This document shows positions 33,205 to 43,600 of a DNA stretch of 64,000 bases, in pieces; within the stretch, counting starts at the first letter, position 1, and each line of letters begins with the position of its first letter. Location of the stretch: the NCBI RefSeq assembly GCF_024256385.1, contig NZ_JAMLFW010000003.1:1-64000 (forward strand). The letters are read 5' to 3'. Under the pieces are notes generated by a model. It was given only the letters and a program-made list of their open reading frames with translations, made no database searches and was not told where the DNA came from. Made by a program: the position numbers and the translations under genes. This DNA comes from Anatilimnocola floriformis (GTDB lineage: Bacteria > Planctomycetota > Planctomycetia > Pirellulales > Pirellulaceae).

Positions 33205-34161
33205 ATGCGGCGCCTCTCTCCTGGCTTGCGCATGCGCGTCCGGCATGTTGCTGCCTTCACGTTGGTCGAGCTTCTCGTTGTCATTGCGATCATTGGCGTA
33301 TTGGTCGCGCTCTTGCTTCCTGCCGTGCAAGCGGCGCGCGAAGCAGCGCGGCGAACGCAGTGCTTGAATCATCTCAAGCAGATCGCCATCTCGATGCACA
33401 ACCACGTCGACGCGCTCGGCGGTCTGCCTCCCGCCAATCCGGGTGTATCTCCTTATTGGGGGCAAGGCTCGTGGATGGTTCCCGTCATGCCGTACACCGA
33501 AGCCTCGAACCTCGCGGCTATTTATTACGACTACGGCGTGGCCAACGGCCGCAACTACTACCATGCCGACAACATCGCGGGGGCATCGGGCAAGGAGATC
33601 AAGTTCTATCTCTGCCCGAGCGATATCAAGAATAAGAAGGGTTGGCCGGGCGGCACGAGCAATGTTTCCTATCACAACTACATCGTCAATTTCGGCAACA
33701 CCTCGGTCGACGAATCCGCCAACTGGACGACGGCGACCTACGGCACTTACACCTTCAAAGGCGCTCCCTTCGTCTCGGGCAAGCCGCCACGCCTGGCTCT
33801 GATCACCGATGGGTTGAGCTCCACGCTGATGGTTTCGGAATTGGTGATCGGTCAGCGAAACGATCTGCGCGGCAACACTTGGTGGGGTCCGGGTAGCGGC
33901 TTCTCCGTAATGCTCAAGCCCAATGACACCAGCCCCGATCTCTCGTGGAGCGGCTCGGATTGGTGCGATGCAGTCAGGCCGAACCCGCCGTGCGCCTTCC
34001 GCACCAATGGTTATGTCTTCGGTGCTCGCAGCCGCCATCCCGCCGGTGTGAACGCTGCGCTCTGCGATGGCAGCGTCCGCTTCATCACCAACAACATCAA
34101 CGCCACCACCTGGCACGACCTCGGCACCAGCTACGGCAACGAAGTTATCGGCGATTACTAA
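33205..34161 (+). CDS. DUF1559 prepilin-like protein
   Basis: The 318-residue protein has the planctomycete DUF1559 leader [35 protein letters not shown] (residues 16-50). The DUF1559 body with YLCPSD and the C-terminal [21 protein letters not shown] follow. It lacks the His-rich insert of the copy at 7192-8109. It is probably processed by a prepilin peptidase and placed at the cell surface or in the membrane. A small lipoprotein gene follows 73 bases later, a common pairing in this phylum. The hairpin at 34175-34195 lies between the two. Confidence 0.93.
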   Translation: MRRLSPGLRMRVRHVAAFTLVELLVVIAIIGVLVALLLPAVQAAREAARRTQCLNHLKQIAISMHNHVDALGGLPPANPGVSPYWGQGSWMVPVMPYTEASNLAAIYYDYGVANGRNYYHADNIAGASGKEIKFYLCPSDIKNKKGWPGGTSNVSYHNYIVNFGNTSVDESANWTTATYGTYTFKGAPFVSGKPPRLALITDGLSSTLMVSELVIGQRNDLRGNTWWGPGSGFSVMLKPNDTSPDLSWSGSDWCDAVRPNPPCAFRTNGYVFGARSRHPAGVNAALCDGSVRFITNNINATTWHDLGTSYGNEVIGDY

Positions 34162-34174
34162 TCGCCCTCCACCG

Positions 34175-34195
34175 CCACCGCCCCTGCGGCGGTGG
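34175..34195 (+). terminator. GC hairpin between DUF1559 and lipoprotein genes
   Basis: CCACCGCC and GGCGGTGG form an 8-bp perfect stem with a 5-base loop, 13 bases after the DUF1559 stop. It lacks a T-tract and may attenuate rather than stop transcription into the lipoprotein gene. Confidence 0.45.
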
Positions 34196-34234
34196 TTCAC
34201 CAGCTTTTGCACTACTCCTCGACCTGCACCATTC

Positions 34235-34645
34235 ATGAATCGCTTCTCCATCGTCTGCCTGATCCTGTCGTTCTTCCTTCTCGCAGGCTGTGATAACAAT
34301 GGCGGCCGGCGCGCCGTCAGCGGCTCGATTACGTTGAACGGCAAGTCCCTCGACAAAGCCACGATCGACTTTCTGGAACTCCCCGACGCCAAAGTAAAAG
34401 CCGCCGGCGCGCTCGTGACCAATGGCAGCTACTCAATCCCTGCCGCGCAAGGCTTGATGCCCGGCAGCTATCGCGTGCAGATCAACGCCATGGAAGAGTT
34501 TCCCATCACGCCCGATGAGCTTGCTGCGGGCAAGACCGCCCCGCCGGCCAAGAATCGCGTCCCGCCCAAGTACAACACGGCCAGCGAGCAAACGGTCGAA
34601 GTCAAAGCCAGCGGCGCGAACCGCTTTGATTTCAATATCGAATAG
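34235..34645 (+). CDS. Lipoprotein with carboxypeptidase-regulatory-like domain
   Basis: From ATG 34235 the 136-residue product begins with a lipoprotein signal (FSIVCLILSFFLLAGC, lipobox LAGC with Cys19). The mature part reads VSGSITLNGKSLDKATIDF through GALVTNGSYSIPAAQGLMPGSYRVQI, a beta-sandwich of the transthyretin or carboxypeptidase-regulatory type found in many planctomycete lipoproteins. It presumably stays on the outer face of a membrane beside the DUF1559 protein encoded upstream. No catalytic residues are expected. The frame is open further upstream, but that part is a shadow of the DUF1559 gene. Confidence 0.85.
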   Translation: MNRFSIVCLILSFFLLAGCDNNGGRRAVSGSITLNGKSLDKATIDFLELPDAKVKAAGALVTNGSYSIPAAQGLMPGSYRVQINAMEEFPITPDELAAGKTAPPAKNRVPPKYNTASEQTVEVKASGANRFDFNIE

Positions 34646-34652
34646 CCAACGC

Positions 34653-36911
34653 TCAAGGAGCGCTGTTGTTCGTCGCCGAGTTCGTGTTCGCCTCGCTCGA
34701 TTTTAACACCCGACGCGACATCCACAGATCGAGATCGCCGCGACTCTCAGGCAGGTTACGCGCGTGAAAGTAGAGTCGCTCGCCGGTTGGTGAAATCCAC
34801 GGCGACGAGGGCTGCACTTTTTCGAACGGCCCGCCAAATGAAATAGCCGGTCCAAATTCCTTGTCGACCGACTCGCGCCGATGCAATCGCGTCGGAAATG
34901 GCGTTTGAATCATCTGCGTCGAGGCCAGCACCAAACTATCGGGGCTGAGCCATTCCGCGACCGTCATCCCGCCATCGTTCACATTGTCGTTCAGCTTTTC
35001 GCCTCCCTGAAATTCATCTTCCCGCGAGGCACGCGTGAACTGATGCACCTGCGCTTGCCCTTTGCGATTGCCACGGTTCGAAGAGGCAAACAGCGTGAGA
35101 CCATCGCCAGATAGCATCGCCACAATCTCCCAGTCCGGCGTGTTCACAGGCGCGGGCAATTTACGCGGCGGACCGAACGGCTCGGTGACTGCGGCGCGGG
35201 TCGCTAAGAAAAGGTCGTAGTTTCCCTCCTGACGAGCACATACCGCCAGCACCAAGCCATCACCCGAGAGCCCAAAACCAGCTCGCATTTCCGGCAGCTC
35301 GTTCACTCCTCCGATCAACTCTTGCGGCTCGTCATAAGGCGTGTCGAGGTTCGCGCGGCGCGATTGCACCAATCGGCCCCCGCGCTCAAAGATCAATGTC
35401 AACTCGTCATCAGTAAAACGAGGACAAGTCTCACGCGCAGCCGTGTTGATCGCTGGTCCCAGGTTCACCGGCTCGGTCCATTCATACTCCGGGGAAAACA
35501 ACCGATCCTCAAGTGTAACGACGGGCACTACGACCGCCGGAGTCGGTTCCGTTTCTCGCTGCGGAACTTTCTCGGGCTCACGATTGGCAGTCCAGGCGAA
35601 GTAACCAACCGGCAACAACACTGCCAAGCCGAGCGCGATGGCGATCCAGCGTACGAGCGCGAAGCTTGATCCTGCTGACACCGGTGTCGGGGTTGCCGGC
35701 TGAGTCATCAACGCAATCGTTGGCTGCACATCGGCAACGATGGCCGTCTTCGTGATCGACACCGCCGGCGCCGGCGTGACCCGGGTCGAGGTCATCAGCG
35801 TTCCCGCCGAGGTGCCAGTCGTGATCAGCCGCGTATCATCGCCCGGCAAGAGCAAGTCCGCAGCCGGTGCCAGGTCGCTGCCGCAGCGTTCCAGCGCAGC
35901 CACCACATCGGTCATCGAGGCAAACCGATCGGCGGGATTCTTGGCAATCATCCGCTGAAATACTTGTTCGAGTTCAGCAGGCACCTCTGGCCGTAGCGAC
36001 CGAAGCGAAGGAAGCGGCGCCGTTTGATGCGCCATGATCCGCTCCATCACGGTTTCGCCGCCATACGCCGTCGTGCCAGTGAGCAGATACCAGAGCGTGA
36101 TGCCCAGGGAATAAATGTCGGTCCGATGATCGGCTTTGCGCGTGTTCAGCGCCTGCTCGGGGGACATGTAATCCGCCGTCCCCATGATCTGTCCCGTGCC
36201 CGTGAGCGATGCCTGCTCAGCACCCAAAGACTCCAACCGAGCCAGGCCCATGTCGAGAATCTTCACCACGCCGCGGTCATCGACCAGCAGATTCGCCGGC
36301 TTGATGTCGCGATGAATCACACCCTGATCGTGAGCATATTCCAAGCCCCGCGCGACCTGCCCAATCACGTGCAGCGCCTGCGGCACCGACAACGGCCCGC
36401 GCTGCCGCACCACGTGGGCGAGGTTGTCGCCGGCGATGTACTCCATCACCAAAAAATGTTGACCATCGGCTTCATCGGCATCGTATGCCGTGACGATATT
36501 CGGATGCGACAACCGCGCCGCCGCCTTCACTTCGCGTTGAAACCGCTCAGCGACTCCGGCTACTCCTGGCGATGCGCCCGGCGTGTCGAACGCCGCCGGC
36601 GATACAATCTTCAGCGCCACCAACCTTTCCATGCGGCGATGCTGGGCTTTGTAAACCGTCCCCATTCCCCCCTGGCCCAGTTCATCCAGCAGCAAATAAT
36701 TTCCCAGCCGCAGCCGACCACCACGCCCCGCCCGCAGTTCCTGCAGCTGATAGGGTGTCAGTGCTTCGAGTCGCACCAATTCGCGCGCAAGTGCATCCGC
36801 ATTCGCGCGCACGGCCGGCTCAATCGTGGCCAGCAATTCTTCCCAGCCTTCGCGCGTGCGCAACCCACTCGCGGTGAGTTGTTCCAACCATTCGTCAACG
36901 GACCATTGCAT
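34653..36911 (-). CDS. Ser/Thr protein kinase with PD40 propeller
   Basis: From ATG 36911 the protein has 752 residues. A helical N-terminal module (about 1-70, ending LRLGNYLLLDEL) is shared with the kinase at 3855-5246. The kinase domain has GQGGMGTVY at 79-87, Lys101, HRDIKPANLL at 200-209 and D-M-G at 220-222 in the DFG position. After a Thr/Pro-rich linker and one membrane helix (about 425-450) comes an exported TolB/PD40-like beta-propeller with FTDDELTLIFERGG and GLSGDGLVLAVCA-type repeats. The propeller probably senses a ligand outside the membrane. The gene converges on the lipoprotein gene with a seven-base gap. Confidence 0.93.
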   Translation of the reverse strand: MQWSVDEWLEQLTASGLRTREGWEELLATIEPAVRANADALARELVRLEALTPYQLQELRAGRGGRLRLGNYLLLDELGQGGMGTVYKAQHRRMERLVALKIVSPAAFDTPGASPGVAGVAERFQREVKAAARLSHPNIVTAYDADEADGQHFLVMEYIAGDNLAHVVRQRGPLSVPQALHVIGQVARGLEYAHDQGVIHRDIKPANLLVDDRGVVKILDMGLARLESLGAEQASLTGTGQIMGTADYMSPEQALNTRKADHRTDIYSLGITLWYLLTGTTAYGGETVMERIMAHQTAPLPSLRSLRPEVPAELEQVFQRMIAKNPADRFASMTDVVAALERCGSDLAPAADLLLPGDDTRLITTGTSAGTLMTSTRVTPAPAVSITKTAIVADVQPTIALMTQPATPTPVSAGSSFALVRWIAIALGLAVLLPVGYFAWTANREPEKVPQRETEPTPAVVVPVVTLEDRLFSPEYEWTEPVNLGPAINTAARETCPRFTDDELTLIFERGGRLVQSRRANLDTPYDEPQELIGGVNELPEMRAGFGLSGDGLVLAVCARQEGNYDLFLATRAAVTEPFGPPRKLPAPVNTPDWEIVAMLSGDGLTLFASSNRGNRKGQAQVHQFTRASREDEFQGGEKLNDNVNDGGMTVAEWLSPDSLVLASTQMIQTPFPTRLHRRESVDKEFGPAISFGGPFEKVQPSSPWISPTGERLYFHARNLPESRGDLDLWMSRRVLKSSEANTNSATNNSAP

Positions 36912-37574
36912 AGGTTTTCCTAAGGTGGCCCGATTATAGTCAAAACCAAACGGCCAACTGGGAGTCTCGAAATTCCCCTCGTCGCAGTTCACTCGCTGGT
37001 GAATCGCTCGTTCGCAAGTCGCACCTTCCTTAGTTCTCATCGTCCGTCCTCCTGATCAGGCCCATGGAAACATCCATCTGCCGATCATTAGACAACTCGC
37101 GCCGACAACTTAGGTCCTTTCCAAAGGAACGATGTCGCCCTTCATCCTGGCGCTGATTTCACGAGGGCGAGACAGGCGAGGCTCCTGGCAAGCCGTGCAG
37201 TGGGCCAACTATTTTGGAATAGCTTGCCCCCCCTTTCATACTCCCAGAATATAACAGGTGATGCAAAAAATCATTTCAGCCACAAGTCGTTGCCGGACCA
37301 GACTTAAGAACAAAAACTGGCCGCAATATCGGGGCTCAAATATCACACTTTATTACCAGCAAACGGAACAATCAGCGACGACCCTTCCACGCAAACCGAT
37401 CGCTCCCACCGCAGCGTTTCACTCGATATCAGTCGGCGCTCTCAGCGCGCACCGGTAGCGCAGCGACAACTGTCATTTTCACGAATATCAACCTAAGTGA
37501 GAAAGATCAGTCGTCAATTAAATGTGCAAGTGGTGACAACTTAGGTCAGAGTTTCGCGCACACACATCGCTTGT
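36912..37574. other. Intergenic region of about 660 bases
   Basis: I see no supportable gene. It contains one copy of the GC-rich repeat also present at 46-70 (here 37163-37185, GAGGGCGAGACAGGCGAGGC then TCC). The sequence ACAACTTAGGTC occurs twice (about 37106 and 37536). The open frame at 37258-37458 has atypical composition and no Shine-Dalgarno. The upstream end should hold the kinase promoter. Confidence 0.5.
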
Positions 37575-39245
37575 TTACACCTTCACCCGCAAGGCATCGA
37601 TCTTCAGCAGATAGCCAATCGTCCGCCACAGCGGGATCTCGCGGCCGGCGTAAGCCTTCAGCAAGTCGCCGATGGTGGCTTCGCCCTTCGCGCGAAGTTG
37701 AGTGAGTAACGCCTGCCATTCTTCGACTGGCAGGCGGGCATCGGCGCCGAAAGAGGTCATCCAGTCGGCGTTGAGGGCGGCGAGCGACGTTTCGCTGGCT
37801 TCGGGGCCGATTTGCAAACGCGTTGCCGGTGACAGCGTGGTCGTCGAGTAATGGCCAAAGAGACGAAAGGGATCGATCGACAGCGGATGAGCCGGCGAGC
37901 CCTTTTTCAGCGGCGCGATTTCGGTTTCCTTTTGTCGCCGTTCGCCCAGTTCGCGCCACAGAGCTTCGTAGCGCGCGATGATGTGTCGCCAGTCGAACTC
38001 GGCGCGGGCGCGAGCCAGGCCCGACGCGCCCATCTGCTTGCGGAGGGCGGGATTCTCGATCAGTTGCAACAGCGTGCGCGTCGTTTGATCGACATCGACG
38101 GCCGTCGTCATCGCGGTACGGGCAATGAACGAGTTGTACTGCAGCAATTCGGACCAGTGATCGCGGGCCAGGTCCTCGCCGACGCCCGCGGGGGGCATGA
38201 CCGTGGGAATGCGAAAGCCATCGATCTCATGACGCACCGTTGCGCGATAGCCATTCCAATCGGAACAGATCACCGGCAGACTGCTCGCCATGGCTTCGAG
38301 GGGCGTGAGACCGAAGGTCTCTTGAATGTTGTCCGACAGCGACATGAAGAGATCGGCTGCGGCCCAGGCCTGCTGCCGCACCTCCGGCAGTCGGCCGTCG
38401 AGAAACACCGCATCGACACCGGGACAAAATTGCTTGGTCGCGGCCCGAAATGATTTTTCCTCACGCTCGTTTTCAAACCAGCCAACCTGAATCAAATACA
38501 GCTTTTTCTTGGTTGCTTTCGCGGCCCGACTCAAGGCTTGAAACGAAGCGAGTGGATGCGCCTTTGCATAAAAATTCAGCCGGCCGACGTAGAGCACCGC
38601 AACGTCGTCGTCCTTCATTTCGAGCGACTTCCGAAAGCCAGCGCGCAGTTGCGCACTCTTCGCGCTCGGCGCAAAGGCTTCGCAATCAACGCCCAGCGGA
38701 ATGATCGGCAGTTGCGCGTGACAGCGCGGATTACCGCCGCCGTTGCGTTCGCGCTGATATTCACACCAATGCTGCAGCACCTGGTCGAGCGTGTCTTTCA
38801 CGGCATCGCTGGTGCAGATGAGCGCGTCCCAACTTTGCAGCGGCGCGGTGACGAGCTCGCCAAAAAACTCCATCACGGCCCGACTGCAGATGGTGTGCGT
38901 AATGCCGCACAAACTGTAAGCCCGCTGATCGTAGCTGCGACGCTGCCAGGCATAATCGCCGAGCGCCGGATCAGGCCGATAGAGCGTGCCGACCTTGCCG
39001 AGCCCTTCGAGCCAGCGGGCAGGAACCCACTGCGCGGTCTTGCCCGGTGGCAACCAGGCTCGCGTGCGACTGACGAAGTCTTCGTATTCTTTTTTCGTCG
39101 GCGAACAGCACGGCAACAGCGCCGCCCCTGAATGCCGCACCCACGCTTTGAGAAACTGTTCGCCCGCGGCCTGCCGACCCACCAGGCGTTGGCCGCTGGT
39201 ATCATAGCCATCCGGTTGATACCAGACGGCGGCTGTCGTCGTCAC
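37575..39245 (-). CDS. GT4-family glycosyltransferase
   Basis: The 556-residue protein has a GT-B glycosyltransferase fold. IPLGVDCEAF begins the donor half near residues 182-191, VAVLYVGRLNFYAKAHP follows, and the ETFGLTPLEAMASSLPVI segment carries the E-x7-E motif of retaining GT4 enzymes. Such enzymes transfer sugars from nucleotide donors, often in polysaccharide or glycolipid synthesis. About 120 C-terminal residues beyond the usual family end (from SPAHPLSIDPFRLFGHY) form an extra domain I do not recognise. The gene stands alone and diverges from the ASCH gene. Confidence 0.87.
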   Translation of the reverse strand: MTTTAAVWYQPDGYDTSGQRLVGRQAAGEQFLKAWVRHSGAALLPCCSPTKKEYEDFVSRTRAWLPPGKTAQWVPARWLEGLGKVGTLYRPDPALGDYAWQRRSYDQRAYSLCGITHTICSRAVMEFFGELVTAPLQSWDALICTSDAVKDTLDQVLQHWCEYQRERNGGGNPRCHAQLPIIPLGVDCEAFAPSAKSAQLRAGFRKSLEMKDDDVAVLYVGRLNFYAKAHPLASFQALSRAAKATKKKLYLIQVGWFENEREEKSFRAATKQFCPGVDAVFLDGRLPEVRQQAWAAADLFMSLSDNIQETFGLTPLEAMASSLPVICSDWNGYRATVRHEIDGFRIPTVMPPAGVGEDLARDHWSELLQYNSFIARTAMTTAVDVDQTTRTLLQLIENPALRKQMGASGLARARAEFDWRHIIARYEALWRELGERRQKETEIAPLKKGSPAHPLSIDPFRLFGHYSTTTLSPATRLQIGPEASETSLAALNADWMTSFGADARLPVEEWQALLTQLRAKGEATIGDLLKAYAGREIPLWRTIGYLLKIDALRVKV

Positions 39246-39269
39246 ATCATCCTCCTGCCCATTTCAGCC

Positions 39270-39665
39270 GTGTCACGTCGCGCTTCACCACCATCGATCA
39301 CGCGCGCCCTCAGCGTTCGGCAGCCGTACATCGAGCTGATCCTCGCCGGCCGCAAGACGATAGAATACCGCAGCCGAGCCACCCGCGTGCGCGAGCGCGT
39401 CTATCTTTACGCGAGTCAAATCCCGGGACCCGCGTGCGCATTTACCGATGCCGAATTGAGCCGGGAAGAACTGCCGATCGGCTTGATCCTCGGCAGCGTC
39501 GAAATCACCAATTGCGTGCGCGGCGAAGAATTCTACGAATGGCAACTCGCTCGGCCCGAGCGCCTGACGAAACCGCTCAAACCAACGCGCCGGCCGCAGC
39601 CGATGTTTTTCTTTCCCTTCGCCGTGCCGGACGATTCCCCAGAGCGACGTAGAACGAACCCCTAG
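39270..39665 (+). CDS. ASCH domain protein, 131 aa
   Basis: Starting at the GTG at 39270, the protein contains the ASCH pattern ALSVRQPYIELILAGRKTIEYRSRATRVRERVYLYAS (residues 13-49), then GLILGSVEITNCVRGEEFY. ASCH domains are small RNA-binding barrels related to PUA, and some are nucleases or deacylases; here the role is not known. There is no ATG in a suitable place and the start lies 24 bases after the divergent glycosyltransferase start. The last codons and the stop are supplied by an inverted repeat (39654-39671). Confidence 0.78.
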   Translation: MSRRASPPSITRALSVRQPYIELILAGRKTIEYRSRATRVRERVYLYASQIPGPACAFTDAELSREELPIGLILGSVEITNCVRGEEFYEWQLARPERLTKPLKPTRRPQPMFFFPFAVPDDSPERRRTNP

Positions 39666-39725
39666 GTTCGTTCGCGTCGATCGACAAACGGAGCTTCACT
39701 CGCTCGCACGAACCTAGGGGTTCGT
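39654..39725. repeat. 18-bp inverted repeat holding two stop codons
   Basis: ACGAACCCCTAGGTTCGT at 39654-39671 is repeated as its exact reverse complement at 39708-39725. Each arm encodes Thr-Asn-Pro-stop for the gene that runs into it: the ASCH gene on the plus strand and the gene at 39714-40151 on the minus strand. The element probably also acts as a bidirectional terminator. Confidence 0.75.
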
Positions 39726-40151
39726 GCTACGCGATCCTGTTCGTGGCATTGGCAAGGGAGCTAGATCCGGCTCGACAAACTTCGTCTTGCAATCCTGCTC
39801 ATTCCAAATCGCACGCGAATAAAACAACCGCAGCAAGGTCCTCGATAAGAGCTGCGGCTGCCGATCGACAAACTCGTCGGAAGTTTGCTCCGGCCCTTGC
39901 TCGACGATCGTGGTGTGAATGATCCGCGCCCAAGCCACCGTCAGCGTTTCGTTGTAACCGGCCTGCGGTTCCTCGGGTACTTGATTGGCCACGTTGAGCC
40001 GTTGAATGCCGCTGCGTATTTTCGCGAGCGCTTCGTCGAACGAATGTTGCCGCAAATACAAATACGCCATCCGCACATGCAGCCGATGCGTCCACTGACT
40101 GCGCGCGATGGCTTGGGTTTCGAAGCGACGGAGGAGTTCGGCGTCGGTCAT
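39714..40151 (-). CDS. Conserved hypothetical protein, 145 aa
   Basis: The product (from ATG 40151) matches a widespread uncharacterised family with the pattern ELLRRFETQAIARSQWTHRLHVRMAYLYLRQHSFDEAL near the N-terminus and GYNETLTVAWARIIH in the middle. It is soluble, mostly helical, and rich in conserved His/Tyr, but no activity is known to me. Its last residues, TNP and the stop codon, are encoded by an inverted-repeat arm shared with the convergent ASCH gene. A TTG three codons upstream is an alternative start. Confidence 0.75.
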   Translation of the reverse strand: MTDAELLRRFETQAIARSQWTHRLHVRMAYLYLRQHSFDEALAKIRSGIQRLNVANQVPEEPQAGYNETLTVAWARIIHTTIVEQGPEQTSDEFVDRQPQLLSRTLLRLFYSRAIWNEQDCKTKFVEPDLAPLPMPRTGSRSTNP

Positions 40152-40200
40152 GATGTCCAAAAGTTTGGAGATTGCAGGGTGATTTTGTTATGTTAATCAA

Positions 40201-40464
40201 ATGCAAACTCCCAACGAATCAAAGGCGTTTGAGCGGGCCGTTCAGCCGCTGTTTGACTTGCTCTTTCCCGAATTTGCTGAACAGGTGGCGGCCTTTCGCG
40301 TAGATCTGGCGCTAGCAGATCGCATTGAGAAACTCGCTACCAAGTGCACCGACGGCGATTTGACTGAGGCAGAACGAGCCGAGTACACAGGGTACGTGCG
40401 TGCTAATAAGTTCGTCGCTATTCTCCAAAATCGTGCGCGACAAATCCTCGCAAGTCGCAACTGA
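40201..40464 (+). CDS. Conserved small protein, 87 aa
   Basis: The sequence matches a small family common in planctomycetes and cyanobacteria, with the pattern ADRIEKLATKCTDGDLTEAERAEYTGYVRANKFVAILQNRARQIL. It is helical and cytosolic. Members often sit beside toxin-antitoxin or nuclease genes, but no partner is present here, so the function is unknown. The gene diverges from the hypothetical gene at 39714-40151 and is followed by a cluster of hairpin repeats. Confidence 0.75.
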   Translation: MQTPNESKAFERAVQPLFDLLFPEFAEQVAAFRVDLALADRIEKLATKCTDGDLTEAERAEYTGYVRANKFVAILQNRARQILASRN

Positions 40465-40478
40465 TATTGTGACCCCTT

Positions 40479-40600
40479 AGCCACCGGCTTCAGCCGGTGG
40501 TACTTCGGCCCAAGCGGGCTCGGCTTTAGCCGCTTGCATTTCGATGGCTAAAGCCGGGAGCGTTTTTACGCGAACACCTCCGGCTGAAGCCGGAGGCTAA
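40479..40600. repeat. Cluster of palindromic CCGGCTTCAGCCGG-type repeats
   Basis: Three hairpins occur in a row. They are CCACCGGCTTCAGCCGGTGG at 40481-40500, CAAGCGG with CCGCTTG around a CGGCTTTAGCCG core at about 40511-40536, and CCTCCGGCTGAAGCCGGAGG at 40577-40596. They fill most of the gap between the small gene and the end of the helicase gene on the other strand and look like a dispersed hairpin repeat, possibly a convergent terminator. Confidence 0.7.
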
Positions 40601-40647
40601 TGAAACACTATCCAGCGATCGACTAGATACGCGTTCGGTCGCAATCT

Positions 40648-43600
40648 CTAAGTCAATCTCACCTTCTCCCACTGCTTATCCAGCCGCGGTCCGCTCACCG
40701 CCTGGCTTGTGCCGAGTTCTTGGGCAAACAAGCTGATGCGGAATTCTTCGAGTTGCCAACGGAAGATTTCGAGTTGCGGATCGAGCACGTGATGCTTGCG
40801 ATGAACTTCGCGGCGGGTGTGCCAGGCTTCGATGCGGGGCGTGACTTGCGCCATGGCTTGGCGATCGCGCGGCAGGCCGGTGCTGATGACCTTTTGCAGG
40901 CGGAGCGCGATGCCTTTAAGGTAGCGCGGGAAATGTTGTAGCCATTCCCAAGGGGTGTTGGCGAGAAAGTGGGGCGTGAGAAGTTCGGCGAACTGCTGCC
41001 GCAGGTCCTCCACAATCGGCTGCCACATTTCGGGCCGCGGCTGTTCGAGCGCGAGGCGAGCCTGGTGATAGGCTTCGAACAGCGGCAGCGCGAACCGCGT
41101 TACTTCCTGCACGGCGGGGAGCAGTTGATCGGCGGAGAGTTTTTGGAGCTTGAGAAAATCGTCCTTCGTGCGCGGGAGAGCGCCCTTAGGACCAATCGCC
41201 CGCGGTGAAGTGCGGGCCAGATCAATCGAGCGCTGCGCGAGCAAATCTACCAATTGCTGAATGAGCGTGCGTTCCTTGCAGAGAGGCGCGGCGAGGACTT
41301 GAATCTGTGCAAGCTTCGGCAAGTGTTCGATCTGCTCGCGATACCGCCGTGGCTTATCGATCACCACCAACCGCCGAATGCCGCCCCAGGTCAGTTGCTC
41401 GGCTTCGGGCTGCGTCTCGCACAGCCGCAGTGTGACGGTTTCCTGCATGTCGACAACGGCGGGGAAACGCGTGAACGACAAACCGCCGCGGGTGAGATCG
41501 ACCGATTCCGGCAACACATCCCATTCCCAAGCCTTCACGCCATCCCGATGCCAGGGGCTTTTTTCGGCGGCTTGCGCGGCGGCAACTGATTTCGTTGCGC
41601 CGACTTTTTCGCGCAGCACTTCCAAATCGCGTCCTTCGGCGAGGACTTTGCCGTGCTCGTCGCGGACGCGCACGTTGATCACCAAGTGCGTCGGCAGCCG
41701 CGACAGATCGAACTGCTCCGGTCCGATCGGTTCGCCGGCTTCCTTCGACAAGCTGCGGGCCACTTCGAGCATGAACGACGACTTGGCGAAGTGCAGTTGC
41801 TTGGCGACGCGTTTGGCAACGTCCGGCGCGGGGATCAAGTTGCGCCGCTGCTGCTTGGGGAGCGACTTGATGAGGTGCTCGACTTTTTCCACGAGCATGC
41901 CGGGGATCAGCCAGTTGAGTCGCTCGGCCGAAAGTTGGAAGATCGCTTCGCGGGGTACGTCGACCGTCAAGCCGTCGTTTTCGGCCCCCGGTTCGTAGTG
42001 ATATTCGAGCGGCAACTGCAGCCGATCGAGCTCGAGCTTCTCGGGATACTCTTCCGGCGGCGGCGGTTCGAGTTCGTGACCTAAAAGATCGGCAGCTTCC
42101 ATATGCAGCACGCGCGGCTTCTCTTTTTCATTCGCGCGGAGCCATTTTTCGAGTCGCGGCTGATCGTAAGCATCGGGCGGAATTCGGCCGCTGTAAAAAT
42201 CATCGACGAGTTGATCTTCGACGAGCAGATCGCGCCGACGCGCTTTCGCGGCCAGGTGAATGAGCTCTTCGCGTAGCTCTTGATTGTGCCGAAAGAAGGG
42301 CGCGCGGGTTTCGAATTCCCCTTCGACCAGGCCGCTGCGGATCATCAGCTCGCGCGAAGCGAGCGGATCGATCGGGCCGTAGCGAACTCGTCGCCGCGGA
42401 ATGATGGTCAAGCCGAAGAGCGAGACGCGCTCGTTGGCCATCGTCGAACCGGCCCGCTTTTCCCAAGCGGGATTGGTGTAGTGATAGTTGACCAGGTGCT
42501 GCGCGAGGGGCTCGATCCAACCGGGATCGATGCGAGCGATGGTGCGGGCGTAGTTCTTCGTCGTTTCCACAAGATCGGCGGCGACGATCCACTTCGGCCG
42601 ATTTTGAAACACGCCGCTGCCGGGCCAGAGGAAGAGCTTGTTGTTTCCCGCGCCGGTGTACTCCGCCGTTTCGCCCTTCAGCGCGACGTTCGAGAGCAGG
42701 CCGGTGAGCAGCGCGCGATGGATCGCATCGTAGGCATTTTGATCTTTCGGCAAGTCTTCGCCGGCCGCGGTGAGCCAGCGACGGTGACCAACCTTCAAGC
42801 CGAACTGCGTGACCATGTCGAGCAACTGCCGATGCACGTCATGCCATTCGCGAATGCGGAGCTCGGAGAGGAAGTTCTGCGAACAGGCTTTGCGCAGCTG
42901 GCCGCGAGTCAGCTCTGTTTTCAGCTTGTTGTAAAAATCCCAAAGCTTGATGTAGGTCAGGAAGTCGCTGTCGCCGGACTGAAACTTGCGATGAGCTTCA
43001 TCGGCGGCAGCAGCGCGATCGGCGGGGCGCTCGCGCGGATCCTGTGTTTCGAGGGCAGCCGCGATGATCAACACATCGGCTAGGCAACCTTCGCGATCGG
43101 CGGCCAGCAAGATGCGGCCGATCCGCGGATCGGCGGGGAGCTTTGCTAACTGTCTGCCGACGGGGGTCAGCTGCTGCTGATGATCGATCGCGCCGAGTTC
43201 GAAGAGGGTCTTGTAGCCGTCGCGAATGGATTCGGAGCGGGGCGGATCGATGAAGGGAAAATCTTCGATCAGACCGAGATCGAGCGCCAGCGTTTGCAGC
43301 ACGACCGACGCGAGATTCGTGCGCTGAATTTCTGGCGGTGTGTAGCGCTCGCGGCGGAGAAAATCTTCTTCGCTGTAAAGACGAATGCACACGCCGGGGC
43401 CGATACGACCGCAGCGGCCTTTGCGCTGGTCGGCTGATGCTTGCGAGATCGATTCGATGGGGAGCCGTTGCAGTTTGCTGCGGGCCGAATAGCGACTGAC
43501 GCGGGCCGTGCCGGTATCGACGACGTAACGAATGCCAGGCACGGTGAGCGACGACTCAGCAACGTTGGTGGCGAGCACAATTCGCCGGCCGCTGTGATTG

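Noticed and set aside
37258-37458. 66-codon frame upstream of the kinase
   Set aside because: No Shine-Dalgarno, atypical composition and no recognised motif.
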